A stretch of DNA of 64,000 nucleotides from Clostridia bacterium (GCA_029066845.1 JAIEFR010000022.1:1-64000); one strand, 5' to 3'; positions 27,819 to 36,231 are shown, numbered from the stretch's first letter. Program-made: numbers and translations. Notes: generated by a model not told the origin, from the letters alone.

Positions 27819-27846
27819 AAAAAAGGCGGCTCGTCAGAGCCGCCTT
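27819..27846 (-). terminator. Terminator after the DUF1858 gene
   Basis: Minus-strand hairpin AAGGCGGCTC/GAGCCGCCTT (27823-27846) ending in six T (27819-27824 on that strand). Confidence 0.85.
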
Positions 27847-27862
27847 TTTAAAGCGTTTTCAA

Positions 27863-28063
27863 TTAATCGGCAATACCCTCGTTGAGCTTTGCAAGAAGCT
27901 TGTCGAGGTCGTTACCGTGAACGTAAACCGCCTCCTCGATGGTTTCGCCGTGCGCCATTGCGCAGCCGATGCAGTGCATACCCACAGCCTGCAGAATTTC
28001 CGCGCTGTTGGGATTGATTTTGAGGCAGTCAACTATCAAAGTATCCTTGGTTATTTTAGCCAT
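27863..28063 (-). CDS. DUF1858 domain protein (66 aa)
   Basis: A small cytoplasmic protein that is entirely a DUF1858 domain. It shows the family pattern ITKDTLIVDCL, then NSAEILQAVGMHCIGC, where CIGC is the conserved redox or metal-binding Cys pair, and a helical C-terminus. Such domains are attached to or encoded near hybrid-cluster and other Fe-S proteins, but none is nearby here. A GGAG-type ribosome site (AGGAGAT) precedes the ATG. It is transcribed in the same direction as the CNNM-type gene 60 bp upstream and ends at a terminator. Confidence 0.85.
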   Translation of the reverse strand: MAKITKDTLIVDCLKINPNSAEILQAVGMHCIGCAMAHGETIEEAVYVHGNDLDKLLAKLNEGIAD

Positions 28064-28122
28064 AATAATGTATCTCCTAAAAAACTTCTTCGTATTATTT
28101 ATTTTCGCATTATAAGCGGAAA

Positions 28123-29394
28123 TTATTCTTCTTCGCTTTCCTCTTCCGTGGACAGAATTACTACTTTAAGCTGAGTAATTCTTCTGAACTCGGCTTTGGA
28201 TACGGTGATTTGCAGGTTGCGGTAGGTAAGCTCGTCGCCCACGTTGGGCACCTTGCCCAGCATATCTATCACCCAGCCGCCGACCGTCGCGCTGTCGCTC
28301 TCTATATCGCCCAGCCCGAAGTAATCGCACATATCGTTTACCGTCGTACTGCCCAGCACGTTATACTCGGTTTCGCTTACCTTGGTTATGTCCGAAAGCA
28401 CTTCGTCGTGCTCGTCCCAAATTTCGCCGACAAGCTCTTCCAGAATGTCTTCCATCGTCACGATGCCTACCGTATCGCCGAACTCGCCCGAAACGACAGC
28501 CATATGCGACTTGCTCTTTTGCAGCTGCTGCAATACCGCGCTTATCTTGGTTGTGGAAACGACGAATATAGTCGGCTTTGCCGCCTTTTCAAGCGAAAAG
28601 CCCTCGTCGCCGCGGTGCTTTATAAAGTCCTTTTCGTGCAGAATACCTATGATATTGTCAATGGAATCCTTATACACGGGCAAACGCGAATAGCGCGTTT
28701 CCATAAAGATTTTATCAACTTCGTCAAGGTCGGTTTCGCAGTCTATGGATACGACGTCCACGCGCGGCACTAAAATGTCCTTTGCTTCCAGATCGTTAAA
28801 CTCGATTGCGCTTCTGATAAGGTCGCTTTCCTGGGCGTTAATTCCGCCCTCCTGTTCGGCTTCCTCAACCATAATTTTCAGCTCGTCGTCGGTTATGGCG
28901 TTGTCCTCTCTGTGCTTGAATATCTTTAAAAGCAGCTTTTTCCACAGTCCGAAAAGGAAGGTGAACGGAAAGAGAATCCACGCAAGCAGATTTATTGTGG
29001 GCGCCGCGAACCTTGCAAATCCTTCGGGGAATTCCTTTGCAAGCGTCTTGGGCGTTATTTCGCCGAAAATGAGCACTACGACCGTCAGAATTACGGTTGA
29101 AAGCGTGGTTGCAAGCCCCTCGTTTTTGGGTATGAGCGCAATTAAAAGCAGCGTGAACAGCGAGGATGCCAGAATGTTTACGACGTTGTTGCCTATCAAA
29201 ATTGTGGTCAACAGCCTGTCGTAATTGTCGGCAAGCTTTAAAACGCGCTTTGCGCCCTTGTCGCCGTCCTCCGCCTTGGCACGCAGTCTTATTTTATTTA
29301 CTGCCGTAAACGCCGTTTCGGTTGCCGAAAAGTAGCCCGACAATAAAATACATATTAGTACTACTACTAAAAAAACTATTTCAGTTGTTGTCAT
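28123..29394 (-). CDS. CNNM/CorC (HlyC)-type transporter with CBS domains
   Basis: The 423-residue membrane protein has an N-terminal DUF21 (CNNM) membrane domain with about four helices (ETAFTAVNKIRLRAKAEDGD between the first ones), a CBS pair (about 205-330; LVPRVDVVSIDCETDLDEV, YSRLPVYKDSIDNIIGILHEKDF), and a C-terminal CorC/HlyC domain (about 345-420). Proteins of this family are tied to Mg2+ extrusion, for example MpfA of Staphylococcus, despite the old name hemolysin. Its mRNA has a 5' leader of about 240 nt with a 40-codon small ORF and hairpin/T-run. GGAGGA precedes the ATG. Confidence 0.9.
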   Translation of the reverse strand: MTTTEIVFLVVVLICILLSGYFSATETAFTAVNKIRLRAKAEDGDKGAKRVLKLADNYDRLLTTILIGNNVVNILASSLFTLLLIALIPKNEGLATTLSTVILTVVVLIFGEITPKTLAKEFPEGFARFAAPTINLLAWILFPFTFLFGLWKKLLLKIFKHREDNAITDDELKIMVEEAEQEGGINAQESDLIRSAIEFNDLEAKDILVPRVDVVSIDCETDLDEVDKIFMETRYSRLPVYKDSIDNIIGILHEKDFIKHRGDEGFSLEKAAKPTIFVVSTTKISAVLQQLQKSKSHMAVVSGEFGDTVGIVTMEDILEELVGEIWDEHDEVLSDITKVSETEYNVLGSTTVNDMCDYFGLGDIESDSATVGGWVIDMLGKVPNVGDELTYRNLQITVSKAEFRRITQLKVVILSTEEESEEE

Positions 29395-29421
29395 TATATC
29401 CTCCGTCAGAATTAAAAGCGT

Positions 29422-29456
29422 AAAAAAAAATTTCCTCGCTTTAAAGCTTGAGAAGG
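29422..29456 (-). terminator. Possible attenuator in the CNNM-type leader
   Basis: On the minus strand an imperfect hairpin (arms TTCTC..GCTTT and AAAGC GAG GAA) is followed by nine T (29422-29430). The stop codon of the upstream small ORF (29441-29443) lies inside it, so a terminating ribosome would cover the hairpin. The stem is weak, so this is only a candidate. Confidence 0.45.
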
Positions 29457-29563
29457 ATAATTTTCAATTCAAAATGCGCCCGCAAAGACTTTTCGGGCGT
29501 AATTTCCGACAATTGAAAGCGACTTGCCTCATTGTAACTTCGTCGCTTAGATGGGTCGTCCAT
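29441..29563 (-). CDS. Upstream small ORF (40 aa) in the CNNM-type leader
   Basis: Begins ATG at 29563 with GAGGAG just upstream (spacing about 3 nt), reads MDDPSKRRSYNEASRFQLSE at the N-terminus, is basic overall, and ends KIILLKL at a TAA. It lies between the promoter at 29643 and the CNNM-type gene. The acidic-proline beginning recalls leader peptides such as MgtL whose nascent chains destabilise ribosomes at low Mg2+. It may be a regulatory leader peptide rather than a functional protein. Confidence 0.55.
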   Translation of the reverse strand: MDDPSKRRSYNEASRFQLSEITPEKSLRAHFELKIILLKL

Positions 29564-29642
29564 AATCTCCTCTTGAAAAAAATTTCGCACACGGAAGTAT
29601 ATTTTGCGTTAAAATTAACCGCAATGCTCCGTATTTGCGAAC

Positions 29643-29671
29643 ATTATAACATATACTTTGAGTTTTTGCAA
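29643..29671 (-). promoter_or_regulatory. Promoter of the CNNM-type gene and its leader
   Basis: Minus-strand TTGCAA (29666-29671) and TATAAT (29643-29648), spacer 17 bp. Transcription would start near 29636, about 240 nt before the CNNM-type ATG. Confidence 0.8.
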
Positions 29672-29692
29672 TACAAAAGCGGATTTTTTCAA

Positions 29693-30853
29693 TCAAACCC
29701 GCTTTTTCTCTTCTATTATACGGCGGTACTCGTCTTTGAGTTCTTCCACCGCCTCGTCCCACGTTCTGTACAAATCGCGCTTTGCACCCTCGCAGACCTT
29801 TTTATAAAGCTCGTCGTCGGCTAAAATGCTCACTATCTTTGCCGCATACTCCTCGGGCGTTGCGGGGGCTATAAAGCCGTTTACGCCGTCGGTGACGTCC
29901 GAAGCCGTAACCGCTCCTTCCACGAACAGCGCGGGCGTGCTCTGCGAAGCCGCCTCCTTCTGCACCAGCGAGCTTGCGTCGTACATCGAAGGGAATAAAA
30001 ACAGCTTTGCCCTGCAAAACAGCGCCTTTATCTGCTCCCTGTCCGAAATTCTGCCAAGATAGATGACGTTGTCGTCCAGCCCCAGCTTTGTCACCAGCTT
30101 TTTGAGCGCGGGCATATCCTTGCCGTCGCCGACGAACAGCATTTTGAAATGCTTGTCCTTCAGCTTTGCAAGCGCTTCCGCAAGAAAAAGCACGTTCTTC
30201 AATACGGTTATTCTGCCCACGAAAATGAACACGGGCATATCGGCGGGCAGGTTATAGCGTTCGTTGACGCTAGCCGCAGCCGCCTCCCTGTCCTCCGCGG
30301 GCGACATCTCCGTGCCGTTCCCAAGAACAAGCGGCAGATGCCTTGCGCCGTAGCGCAGGAACACCTGCGAAACCGCGGGGCTTACGCCGTAAAATTCGTC
30401 GCAGCTGTTAAACACCTTCATAACCTTTTTAAGCATTATTTTGGTTATAAGCTTGCTGTGCGTGGCACGGTAAAAATCCTGCTCGAACTGCGAATGCATT
30501 GTGGCGATTGCGGGTATGCCGTGCTTTTTCGCATACTTTACGCCCATAGAGCCCACCATAAACGGCGAATGAATATGCACTATATCCAGCTCGCTTTCCT
30601 TTAACGCCCTCTTGAATTTTCTGTCCAGCTTGGGCAGGGGCAAGCTGTAATCGATTATAAAAAAGCGCACGCTTTTGCAGCGTACGGTTTTATAGGGAAA
30701 GTTGTCCACATACTTTTTGCCGTGCTTGGGCACGAATACTGTCACGTCAAAATCCCCGTCGGCGGCAAGGCGCGCGGCGTAATTGTGCACCACGTTGATA
30801 ACGCCGTCCACCATAGGAAAATACGTATCCAGAAACAGACCAACCTTAATCAT
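29693..30853 (-). CDS. Glycosyltransferase family 4
   Basis: A 386-residue GT-B-fold enzyme. N-terminal part: GLFLDTYFPMVDGVINVVHN (acceptor side), HIHSPFMVG and ATMHSQFEQDFY. C-terminal donor-binding half: PVFIFVGRITVLKN, LLFVGDGKDMPAL-type segment, and the EX7E-type motif in FPSMYDASSLVQKEAASQSTP. The sequence is close to diacylglycerol glucosyltransferases and mannosyltransferases of Bacillota. It begins one base after the flippase-like gene ends, so the pair is co-expressed and may make and handle a glycolipid of the membrane or a lipoteichoic-acid anchor. The sugar is not predictable here. Confidence 0.88.
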   Translation of the reverse strand: MIKVGLFLDTYFPMVDGVINVVHNYAARLAADGDFDVTVFVPKHGKKYVDNFPYKTVRCKSVRFFIIDYSLPLPKLDRKFKRALKESELDIVHIHSPFMVGSMGVKYAKKHGIPAIATMHSQFEQDFYRATHSKLITKIMLKKVMKVFNSCDEFYGVSPAVSQVFLRYGARHLPLVLGNGTEMSPAEDREAAAASVNERYNLPADMPVFIFVGRITVLKNVLFLAEALAKLKDKHFKMLFVGDGKDMPALKKLVTKLGLDDNVIYLGRISDREQIKALFCRAKLFLFPSMYDASSLVQKEAASQSTPALFVEGAVTASDVTDGVNGFIAPATPEEYAAKIVSILADDELYKKVCEGAKRDLYRTWDEAVEELKDEYRRIIEEKKRV

Positions 30854-30854
30854 A

Positions 30855-32084
30855 TTATTCCTTCTTCTTTGCGCCCTTTTTGCCCTTTGTATTCTTTTTG
30901 ACCATATCGTAGACGGTTATAACAAGCCCTATAATAATGTAGATATAAAAGACCGAAAGCCGCCACGTAATTACCGACCACACGAGCGACGCCCCCGCCG
31001 CAACGGAGAACGCAAGAGCGCCCATACTTTCCACCACGCCCGAGTTGCCGGGGGTGGGTATAAACGAAACGCCGAATATCGCAAAGACGTTTAGCGACAT
31101 TATGCTTAAAAGCATACCGTCCACCTGACAGCCGAACGCCTTCATTACGAAATAGGGTATCGCAAACGTAAGCGCGGATTCGGCAAAGCACACCAGCAGC
31201 AACAAGATAAGGTATACGGGGCTTGTCGCCATCAGCTTGAACGAGCTTTTGAAATCGCTTACGACCTTGGTTGCACGCGCGGTAGTCTTGTCGATGTCTT
31301 TGACTATCTTCATTTTGTGCCCGAGCTTGACAATGCCGACGGTGATTTTCTGCATCAGCTTGGGCAACACCAGGAAAAGGGTTACGAACGCGGGCACGAT
31401 TAAATTCACGCCTATGCCTATCCAGCCCGTAATCTTTAAAAGGTTGCCGCCGCTCACGCCGTCCAGAACGCCCTGCACCGTGCCCGCTATCATCAGCGCA
31501 CCGCCCAGCACTATCCAGCACATTATGCTGGAAAAGTATCTTATAAGCACAATAGCCGACGAATTGCCGCCGCTTATGCCCTTGGTGTTCAGATAGTAAA
31601 TCTGCATCGGCTGTCCGCCCGTGGAAAAAGGCGTAACCGCGTCGTAATACCTGCCCAGAAAGTTTGTCTTTGCCGACGTGCCTATGCGGAATCTGCCCGT
31701 AACCGTCTTGGAAATTATGCAGAATTTCGCAACGTCCAGCACCATCGTGAGCAGCACGACCAGAACGAGAATTACGCAGAACAGCGGACTTGCGCCGCGC
31801 ATAACCTCTACAAAAGACGCACCAGAATCGTCGCCTATCTCGCCTACTATCCCGAAAAGCGATAAAATTCCCAGCGCAATTACTACGACCAGGAATATGT
31901 TCCAGAATATGCGCACGCCGCGCTTCTTTTTTGCGGGCTGCGCCACAGTCTCTTCCTTTACGGTGACTTCGGTATTCACCTCGGGCGCATTCCCGGGCAC
32001 GGGCTCGGTCGCTTCGGACGGAACGCTTTCAACCGCGCCGTCCTCTTGATTTTCGATATTCAGCTCCCTGTCCTTTTCGTCCAC
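30855..32084 (-). CDS. Flippase-like LPG_synthase_TM (UPF0104) membrane protein
   Basis: The 409-residue protein has a cytoplasmic acidic N-terminus of about 55 residues, then about eight membrane helices of the lysylphosphatidylglycerol-synthetase transmembrane family (AglD/YbhN type). Characteristic segments are FLGRYYDAVTPFSTGGQPMQIYYL and FIPTPGNSGVVESMGALAF. The MprF catalytic domain is absent, so it is a flippase-like module, not an aminoacyl-lipid synthase. It ends one base before the GT4 gene. Confidence 0.87.
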   Translation of the reverse strand: MDEKDRELNIENQEDGAVESVPSEATEPVPGNAPEVNTEVTVKEETVAQPAKKKRGVRIFWNIFLVVVIALGILSLFGIVGEIGDDSGASFVEVMRGASPLFCVILVLVVLLTMVLDVAKFCIISKTVTGRFRIGTSAKTNFLGRYYDAVTPFSTGGQPMQIYYLNTKGISGGNSSAIVLIRYFSSIMCWIVLGGALMIAGTVQGVLDGVSGGNLLKITGWIGIGVNLIVPAFVTLFLVLPKLMQKITVGIVKLGHKMKIVKDIDKTTARATKVVSDFKSSFKLMATSPVYLILLLLVCFAESALTFAIPYFVMKAFGCQVDGMLLSIMSLNVFAIFGVSFIPTPGNSGVVESMGALAFSVAAGASLVWSVITWRLSVFYIYIIIGLVITVYDMVKKNTKGKKGAKKKE

Positions 32085-32162
32085 TAAATCACCCGCAACG
32101 GAAAAAGCTCCGTCTTATATTATATTAACTATACTATCAGGTTATTCCCTAAAAGGCAAATT

Positions 32163-33296
32163 TTACTCTACCTTTAAGCCCCAGCATCTCGCTTTTTTTG
32201 CAAGCTCCGCTTCAAAGCTCTTCCAGAGGTTCTGAATGTGGTGGTTTTCCTCCAGTTCGGGACCCGCTTCAAGCTTCTTTATGCCAAGATTGATAACGCC
32301 TTCCAGGCAGTGGCATATAATTATTGCCGAAATACCTCTGTTGTTGTGTTCGGGCGCAATTGCCATACTCAGCATATCGGCAACCTCGGGGTGCTTCATC
32401 GCCTTCATATAGGGCATAATGCCGCCGGGGAAAATGTGCCCCTTGCCCTTCTGCATAACCTCTTTCATAGAGGGGATACACAGACCGTACGCAACTACCT
32501 TGTCGTCCTTTAATACAACGGTGGCAAGTTCGGGAATGAGCACCGTAAGGATAGTGTCCATCTCGCGCTTCTTCTGCTTTTCGTTTATGGGGCTCGTGCC
32601 GTAAAGCTTTTCGAACGCCTCGTCCAGAACGTCGAGAGCCTGCATTATGTAAGCTTTGAGCTTCTTCTTGTCGTGCTTCAAATAGTATGCAACGTCTAAA
32701 ATTTCGTAGCCGTAACGCTTCATAACGGCGTCGGAAAGCTTCTTCATTCTCTCGGGCACTTCGGTGGGCGGATTTATTACGTAGCAGTTCCAGTCAACCA
32801 CCTTGTACGCGCCAAGCTTTTCCATATGCTCCACGTAGTAAGGATAGTTGTAAATTTCTATGTAGTTGCTGTCCTTGTCGAAACCGTCGATAAGCATACC
32901 TTCCTCGTTGAGGTCGGAAAAGCTCATCGGTCCTATAATTTCGGTCATACCCAGCTCCTTCGCCCACTTGAAAAGCTCGTTGAAGAGCGCTTTGGTAACC
33001 TCGAAATCGTCGATAACGTCAAAGCGCGTAAAGCGCAGCTGTTTATAGCCGAATTTTTCGTTTACGCCGCGGTGCCAGATACCGGCGATACGACCCGCAA
33101 TCTTGCCGTCCTTATAAGCTAAAAACATTTTGCAGTCGGCAAAACGGAATGCGTCGTTTGTTTTGGGGTCGAATTCCGCAAACTCGTCGGCGTACAGGTT
33201 GCAGCACGCGTGCGGATTGCCCTTATATAAATCTATAATGAATTTAAAAAACTTTTTCTTATCTCTCTTTGATGATATCTGTTTTACGGTAATCAT
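32163..33296 (-). CDS. GNAT-like acyltransferase family protein
   Basis: The 377-residue cytoplasmic protein resembles large GNAT-superfamily proteins of the YghO type. The N-terminal half has FFKFIIDLYKGNPHA, FLAYKDGKIAGRIAGIWH and the acceptor-like EIIGPMSFSDLNEEGMLIDGF. The C-terminal half contains a second GNAT-like block (VVLKDDKVVAYGLCIPSM, LSMAIAPEHNNRGISAIIICH). The substrate is unknown. AGAGAGA is the nearest ribosome site candidate. Its promoter is at 33374, and it is the last core gene before the AT-rich restriction island. Confidence 0.75.
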   Translation of the reverse strand: MITVKQISSKRDKKKFFKFIIDLYKGNPHACCNLYADEFAEFDPKTNDAFRFADCKMFLAYKDGKIAGRIAGIWHRGVNEKFGYKQLRFTRFDVIDDFEVTKALFNELFKWAKELGMTEIIGPMSFSDLNEEGMLIDGFDKDSNYIEIYNYPYYVEHMEKLGAYKVVDWNCYVINPPTEVPERMKKLSDAVMKRYGYEILDVAYYLKHDKKKLKAYIMQALDVLDEAFEKLYGTSPINEKQKKREMDTILTVLIPELATVVLKDDKVVAYGLCIPSMKEVMQKGKGHIFPGGIMPYMKAMKHPEVADMLSMAIAPEHNNRGISAIIICHCLEGVINLGIKKLEAGPELEENHHIQNLWKSFEAELAKKARCWGLKVE

Positions 33297-33373
33297 AATA
33301 TCTTTTGGTAACTCCCTCTTTTACACGTCAATATACGGAAAAGCTTTCAGCTTCTCCGTATCTAAGCAACCAT

Positions 33374-33403
33374 ATAATACCAAATTTGCGCAGACAATGT
33401 CAA
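33374..33403 (-). promoter_or_regulatory. Promoter of the GNAT-like gene
   Basis: Minus-strand TTGACA (33398-33403) and TATTAT (33374-33379) with an 18-bp spacer. A leader hairpin with arms TACGGA and TCCGTA (about 33335-33362) follows; no T-run comes after it. Confidence 0.7.
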
Positions 33404-33538
33404 CGGTTTTAAGGCACATCCGCCGCTTTTGTCAATAAAACATATTACATTTTGATTGATTTGCCGGTATGGTAGGGCGTGAAGTTGCCGCTTACGAAAC
33501 ACAGATAAACAAGTAACATATTTCTACAACTTAATGAG

Positions 33539-33567
33539 TTGCTATCATAGTAAAAATATGGTAAAAT
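33539..33567 (+). promoter_or_regulatory. Promoter of the restriction island
   Basis: TTGCTA (33539-33544) and TAAAAT (33562-33567) with a 17-bp spacer, about 20 nt of leader and then AAAGGTG before the first gene. The intergenic stretch between the GNAT-like gene and here holds only these promoters and the leader hairpin. Confidence 0.65.
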
Positions 33568-33593
33568 AAAACATAACAAAAGGTGATTAACAA

Positions 33594-34193
33594 ATGACAA
33601 AGACAGAAATATTTATTGAGTTGGCAAATCCGGATAAAAACGGCGTGAGCCGTTGGGTAAGCGTAACGGAATTTGTCGGAAAGTATGCTTGCTTAACCTT
33701 TGGCAACGGCGCTTCTTGGGCAAGAAAAGAATCTACACTTGCCAAAAAATACGTTGTTGAGTTTGATAAAAATATTTCAAGCGGTAACGGCATTGACAGA
33801 ATAAGGCTTAACGGATTAAAAAATGACGATTATTCTCAATATATCCGTGCGGATATTAAAAAGGCAATCAAAGCTCGCCGATGTGTTGTCCTCGGTACGT
33901 CCAACCCCGAAGTTGACCATAAAAACGGAATGAAAAACGAAGGCAGAGTTATGCGTAATGAAAACCAGCGAGTTGAAGATTTTCAGCCTTTGAGTAAAGC
34001 TGCAAACGACGCGAAGCGACAATTTTGCAAAGAGTGCAGACAAAACGGAATTCGTTATGACGCTAAACTATTGGGCTACCCCATATCCTACTATTCGGGA
34101 GTTGCCGAACACCATAACGAAGAAAATGCTTGCATAGGTTGCTACTGGTACGACCCTCTCGAATTCAAAAAACATTTAACGGAGAAAAAATAA
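33594..34193 (+). CDS. HNH type II restriction endonuclease, NlaIII/IceA1-like
   Basis: The 199-residue enzyme matches the NlaIII family along its length: N-terminal TKTEIFIELANPDKNGVSRW, the HNH-type metal site in EVDHKNGMKNEGRV, then FQPLSKAANDAKRQFCKECR and the C-terminal CIGCYWYDPLEF with Cys residues suited to a structural zinc. NlaIII and IceA1 cut CATG, so that is the expected site, by inference. The AT-rich coding unlike neighbours indicates transfer. Its stop overlaps the next ATG by one base, and a D12-type adenine methyltransferase is encoded convergently downstream. Confidence 0.85.
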   Translation: MTKTEIFIELANPDKNGVSRWVSVTEFVGKYACLTFGNGASWARKESTLAKKYVVEFDKNISSGNGIDRIRLNGLKNDDYSQYIRADIKKAIKARRCVVLGTSNPEVDHKNGMKNEGRVMRNENQRVEDFQPLSKAANDAKRQFCKECRQNGIRYDAKLLGYPISYYSGVAEHHNEENACIGCYWYDPLEFKKHLTEKK

Positions 34194-34819
34194 TGAATAC
34201 AGCTTTACAAAACGATTTATTGAACTGCCTGAAATTAATTGATCCTAATTGGAAAATTCAAGATAATAAATCAGATAAAGATACAAATTTTATCTATAAA
34301 TGTAACACTCTTAAAGAATGCTTAGATACGATTTCGAAAAAAGGAGCCGATAAACAATATGCTCTTCATCGTTGGTATAACTATATGACTTCCATTGAAT
34401 GCGAAAACTTGTTTTGCACCTACGGAGCAGTTCACGAACAGGATAAATGCAATCACGACGTGGACATCTATATAAATAACATTCCTTTCGATGTCAAGGT
34501 TACGGTTTATCCTGCAAAGTTATCAAATAGATCATATGATTTAAAAACCCGTTCAGGAAAAGACGAAATGATTAGATGGTTCTACGCTAACCAATCACAA
34601 GGGGCAAGAAAACAAATGGTTAATAGGCTATACGTCGTATGCGACGGAACCGATCAGGCAGAATGCTTAAAGATGAAGAGCGATTTTTCTGTTTTAGAAG
34701 CTGAAATAAGTGCGTTTATGAATGATGCGCTGAATAGCGGAGTTAATCAAATACAAATCACTGATGAGGGTAATGTTCATAATCTTCTAAGCGACATCAT
34801 CTACATTTCATATAATTGA
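34193..34819 (+). CDS. Restriction-island protein with PD-(D/E)XK-like motif
   Basis: Not recognised as a named family. The 208-residue protein starts at the TAATG overlap with the HNH gene, so the two are translated together. The central part HDVDIYINNIPFDVKVTVYP has the spacing of a PD-(D/E)XK nuclease core (Asp, then D-V-K on the next strand), preceded by a Cys-containing helix (MTSIECENLFCTYG). It may be a second nuclease, a nicking or specificity partner of the NlaIII-like enzyme. It ends 18 bp before the convergent methyltransferase gene. Confidence 0.65.
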   Translation: MNTALQNDLLNCLKLIDPNWKIQDNKSDKDTNFIYKCNTLKECLDTISKKGADKQYALHRWYNYMTSIECENLFCTYGAVHEQDKCNHDVDIYINNIPFDVKVTVYPAKLSNRSYDLKTRSGKDEMIRWFYANQSQGARKQMVNRLYVVCDGTDQAECLKMKSDFSVLEAEISAFMNDALNSGVNQIQITDEGNVHNLLSDIIYISYN

Positions 34820-34837
34820 AGCGAGCAATAATAAAAC

Positions 34838-35878
34838 TTAGATTTCGTTTTTAACCAAGCAATGCAAATATTCAACGGTCATATCCGCCTTTGCTTGTCT
34901 TGCGCTATCCGCTTTAAACCTGCGGTGGTCTTGAATGAATAATTTATATTCTCCGTATTCTTTCATTATCCGTTCTATCGTATCGCAAGACATTAAGCCC
35001 TCGTTATTATAACTTACAAATATATATTTAAACTTTGCGTTTTCTATAAGTTCGGCAAAGGCTTTCTCAACCTTGCTCTTCATACAGAAAACGCTTTTTT
35101 GTTCGGCGTATTCTCTAAGCCCCGTTTTGCCGTGAATTACCGGATCATCGTATCTTGCTATTGTTTCAAGTAAATGATAGTTGGTACAGTATTGCCTTGC
35201 ATTATAAGGTGGATCCAGATACAATATATCGCCGGATACCTGCTTTATAAGTTCGCTTATATCTTCGTTATATACCCTGCATTTAACTTGACCGTACATA
35301 ATCGGCAAAGGTTCAAGCTTCATTTTCTTCAATGCCGATTTTTTAAATTTTTTTAAATATGCACCGTATACAGATGCAGTATTGGCATATTTATCAATAC
35401 TGTTTATAAGCGAGCCAAGCAAGAAGAAATACTCGTTTTCGGATATAATACTTTTTTTGTACTTATCTTCGATAGCAATTCTTATAGCGTCGCATTTTTT
35501 TGCATTGTAATCGGTAAAATACATGCGCCTGAATTCTTGCCCTTCAGTACCTTCAAAGCAATAATTGTTGTAAATAAATCCTTCAACGCCTTCGATATTG
35601 TTTAACTCTTCAATCAGCTGTACACACCTGGTCACATCAAGATTTTCGTTATTCTCTATTATGTGCTTAGTAATAACGTAGCTGTAATATTGTATATCGT
35701 TTGCAATAATAGTATATCCGTCCTGCTTAAACGAACCGCCGACAACGCCCGTACCGGCAAATAAATCGGCAAATACCATATCCGCGGGTGCGCGTGTTTC
35801 GCCGTTTATTTCCAACGTTTCATAAATAGACGATTTTAAAAAATCTATCAACGAATATTTTGAGCCGATGTAATTCAT
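34838..35878 (-). CDS. N6-adenine DNA methyltransferase, D12 class
   Basis: The 346-residue enzyme has the D12 (alpha-type) order: N-terminal MNYIGSKYSLIDFL, SAM site FADLFAGTGVVG (motif I), catalytic LYLDPPYNARQY (motif IV, DPPY), and YIFVSYNNEGLM. Its composition and the NlaIII-like endonuclease encoded tail-to-tail suggest it protects the same site, presumably CATG. It ends the AT-rich island; directly beyond it lies the tRNA operon terminator. Confidence 0.9.
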   Translation of the reverse strand: MNYIGSKYSLIDFLKSSIYETLEINGETRAPADMVFADLFAGTGVVGGSFKQDGYTIIANDIQYYSYVITKHIIENNENLDVTRCVQLIEELNNIEGVEGFIYNNYCFEGTEGQEFRRMYFTDYNAKKCDAIRIAIEDKYKKSIISENEYFFLLGSLINSIDKYANTASVYGAYLKKFKKSALKKMKLEPLPIMYGQVKCRVYNEDISELIKQVSGDILYLDPPYNARQYCTNYHLLETIARYDDPVIHGKTGLREYAEQKSVFCMKSKVEKAFAELIENAKFKYIFVSYNNEGLMSCDTIERIMKEYGEYKLFIQDHRRFKADSARQAKADMTVEYLHCLVKNEI

Positions 35879-35922
35879 AAATTTACCTGAAATATTTACT
35901 TATGCGTCTGTACATATACAAT

Positions 35923-35953
35923 AAAAACGCCGTAGTTGGTCACAACTGCGACG
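35923..35953 (-). terminator. tRNA operon terminator
   Basis: On the minus strand, after the tRNA-Lys CCA, an 11-bp hairpin with one mismatch (35928-35953) is followed by TTTTT (35923-35927). Confidence 0.8.
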
Positions 35954-35959
35954 TTTTTT

Positions 35960-36035
35960 TGGTGCACCTTCAGGGACTCGAACCCTGGGCCCACTGATTA
36001 AGAGTCAGTTGCTCTACCAACTGAGCTAAAGGTGC
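35960..36035 (-). tRNA. tRNA-Lys (anticodon CTT)
   Basis: A full cloverleaf is seen: acceptor GCACCTT/AAGGTGC, discriminator A, encoded CCA, anticodon loop CTCTTAA. Last gene of a six-tRNA minus-strand operon. Confidence 0.95.
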
Positions 36036-36068
36036 ATATATTTGCGCGGCTTGCGCCGCATTGTTATC

Positions 36069-36144
36069 TGGTGGTCCATCCGAGATTCGAACCCGGGACA
36101 CCTTGATTAAAAGTCAAGTGCTCTGCCGACTGAGCTAATGGGCC
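36069..36144 (-). tRNA. tRNA-Lys (anticodon TTT)
   Basis: Anticodon loop CTTTTAA in stem CTTGA/TCAAG, T-loop TTCGAAT, CCA encoded. The acceptor stem GGCCCAT/ATGGACC has a C-A mismatch at the third pair, otherwise all arms pair. Confidence 0.92.
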
Positions 36145-36156
36145 ACGAAAATCAAG

Positions 36157-36231
36157 TGGCTGGGGTGGCAGGATTTGAACCTACGAATGCGGGAATCAAA
36201 ATCCCGTGCCTTACCGCTTGGCGACACCCCA
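36157..36231 (-). tRNA. tRNA-Gln (anticodon TTG)
   Basis: Anticodon loop TTTTGAT in stem CGGGA/TCCCG. The acceptor TGGGGTG/CACCCCA with U1-A72 and G73 is typical of tRNA-Gln. CCA is encoded. Confidence 0.95.
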
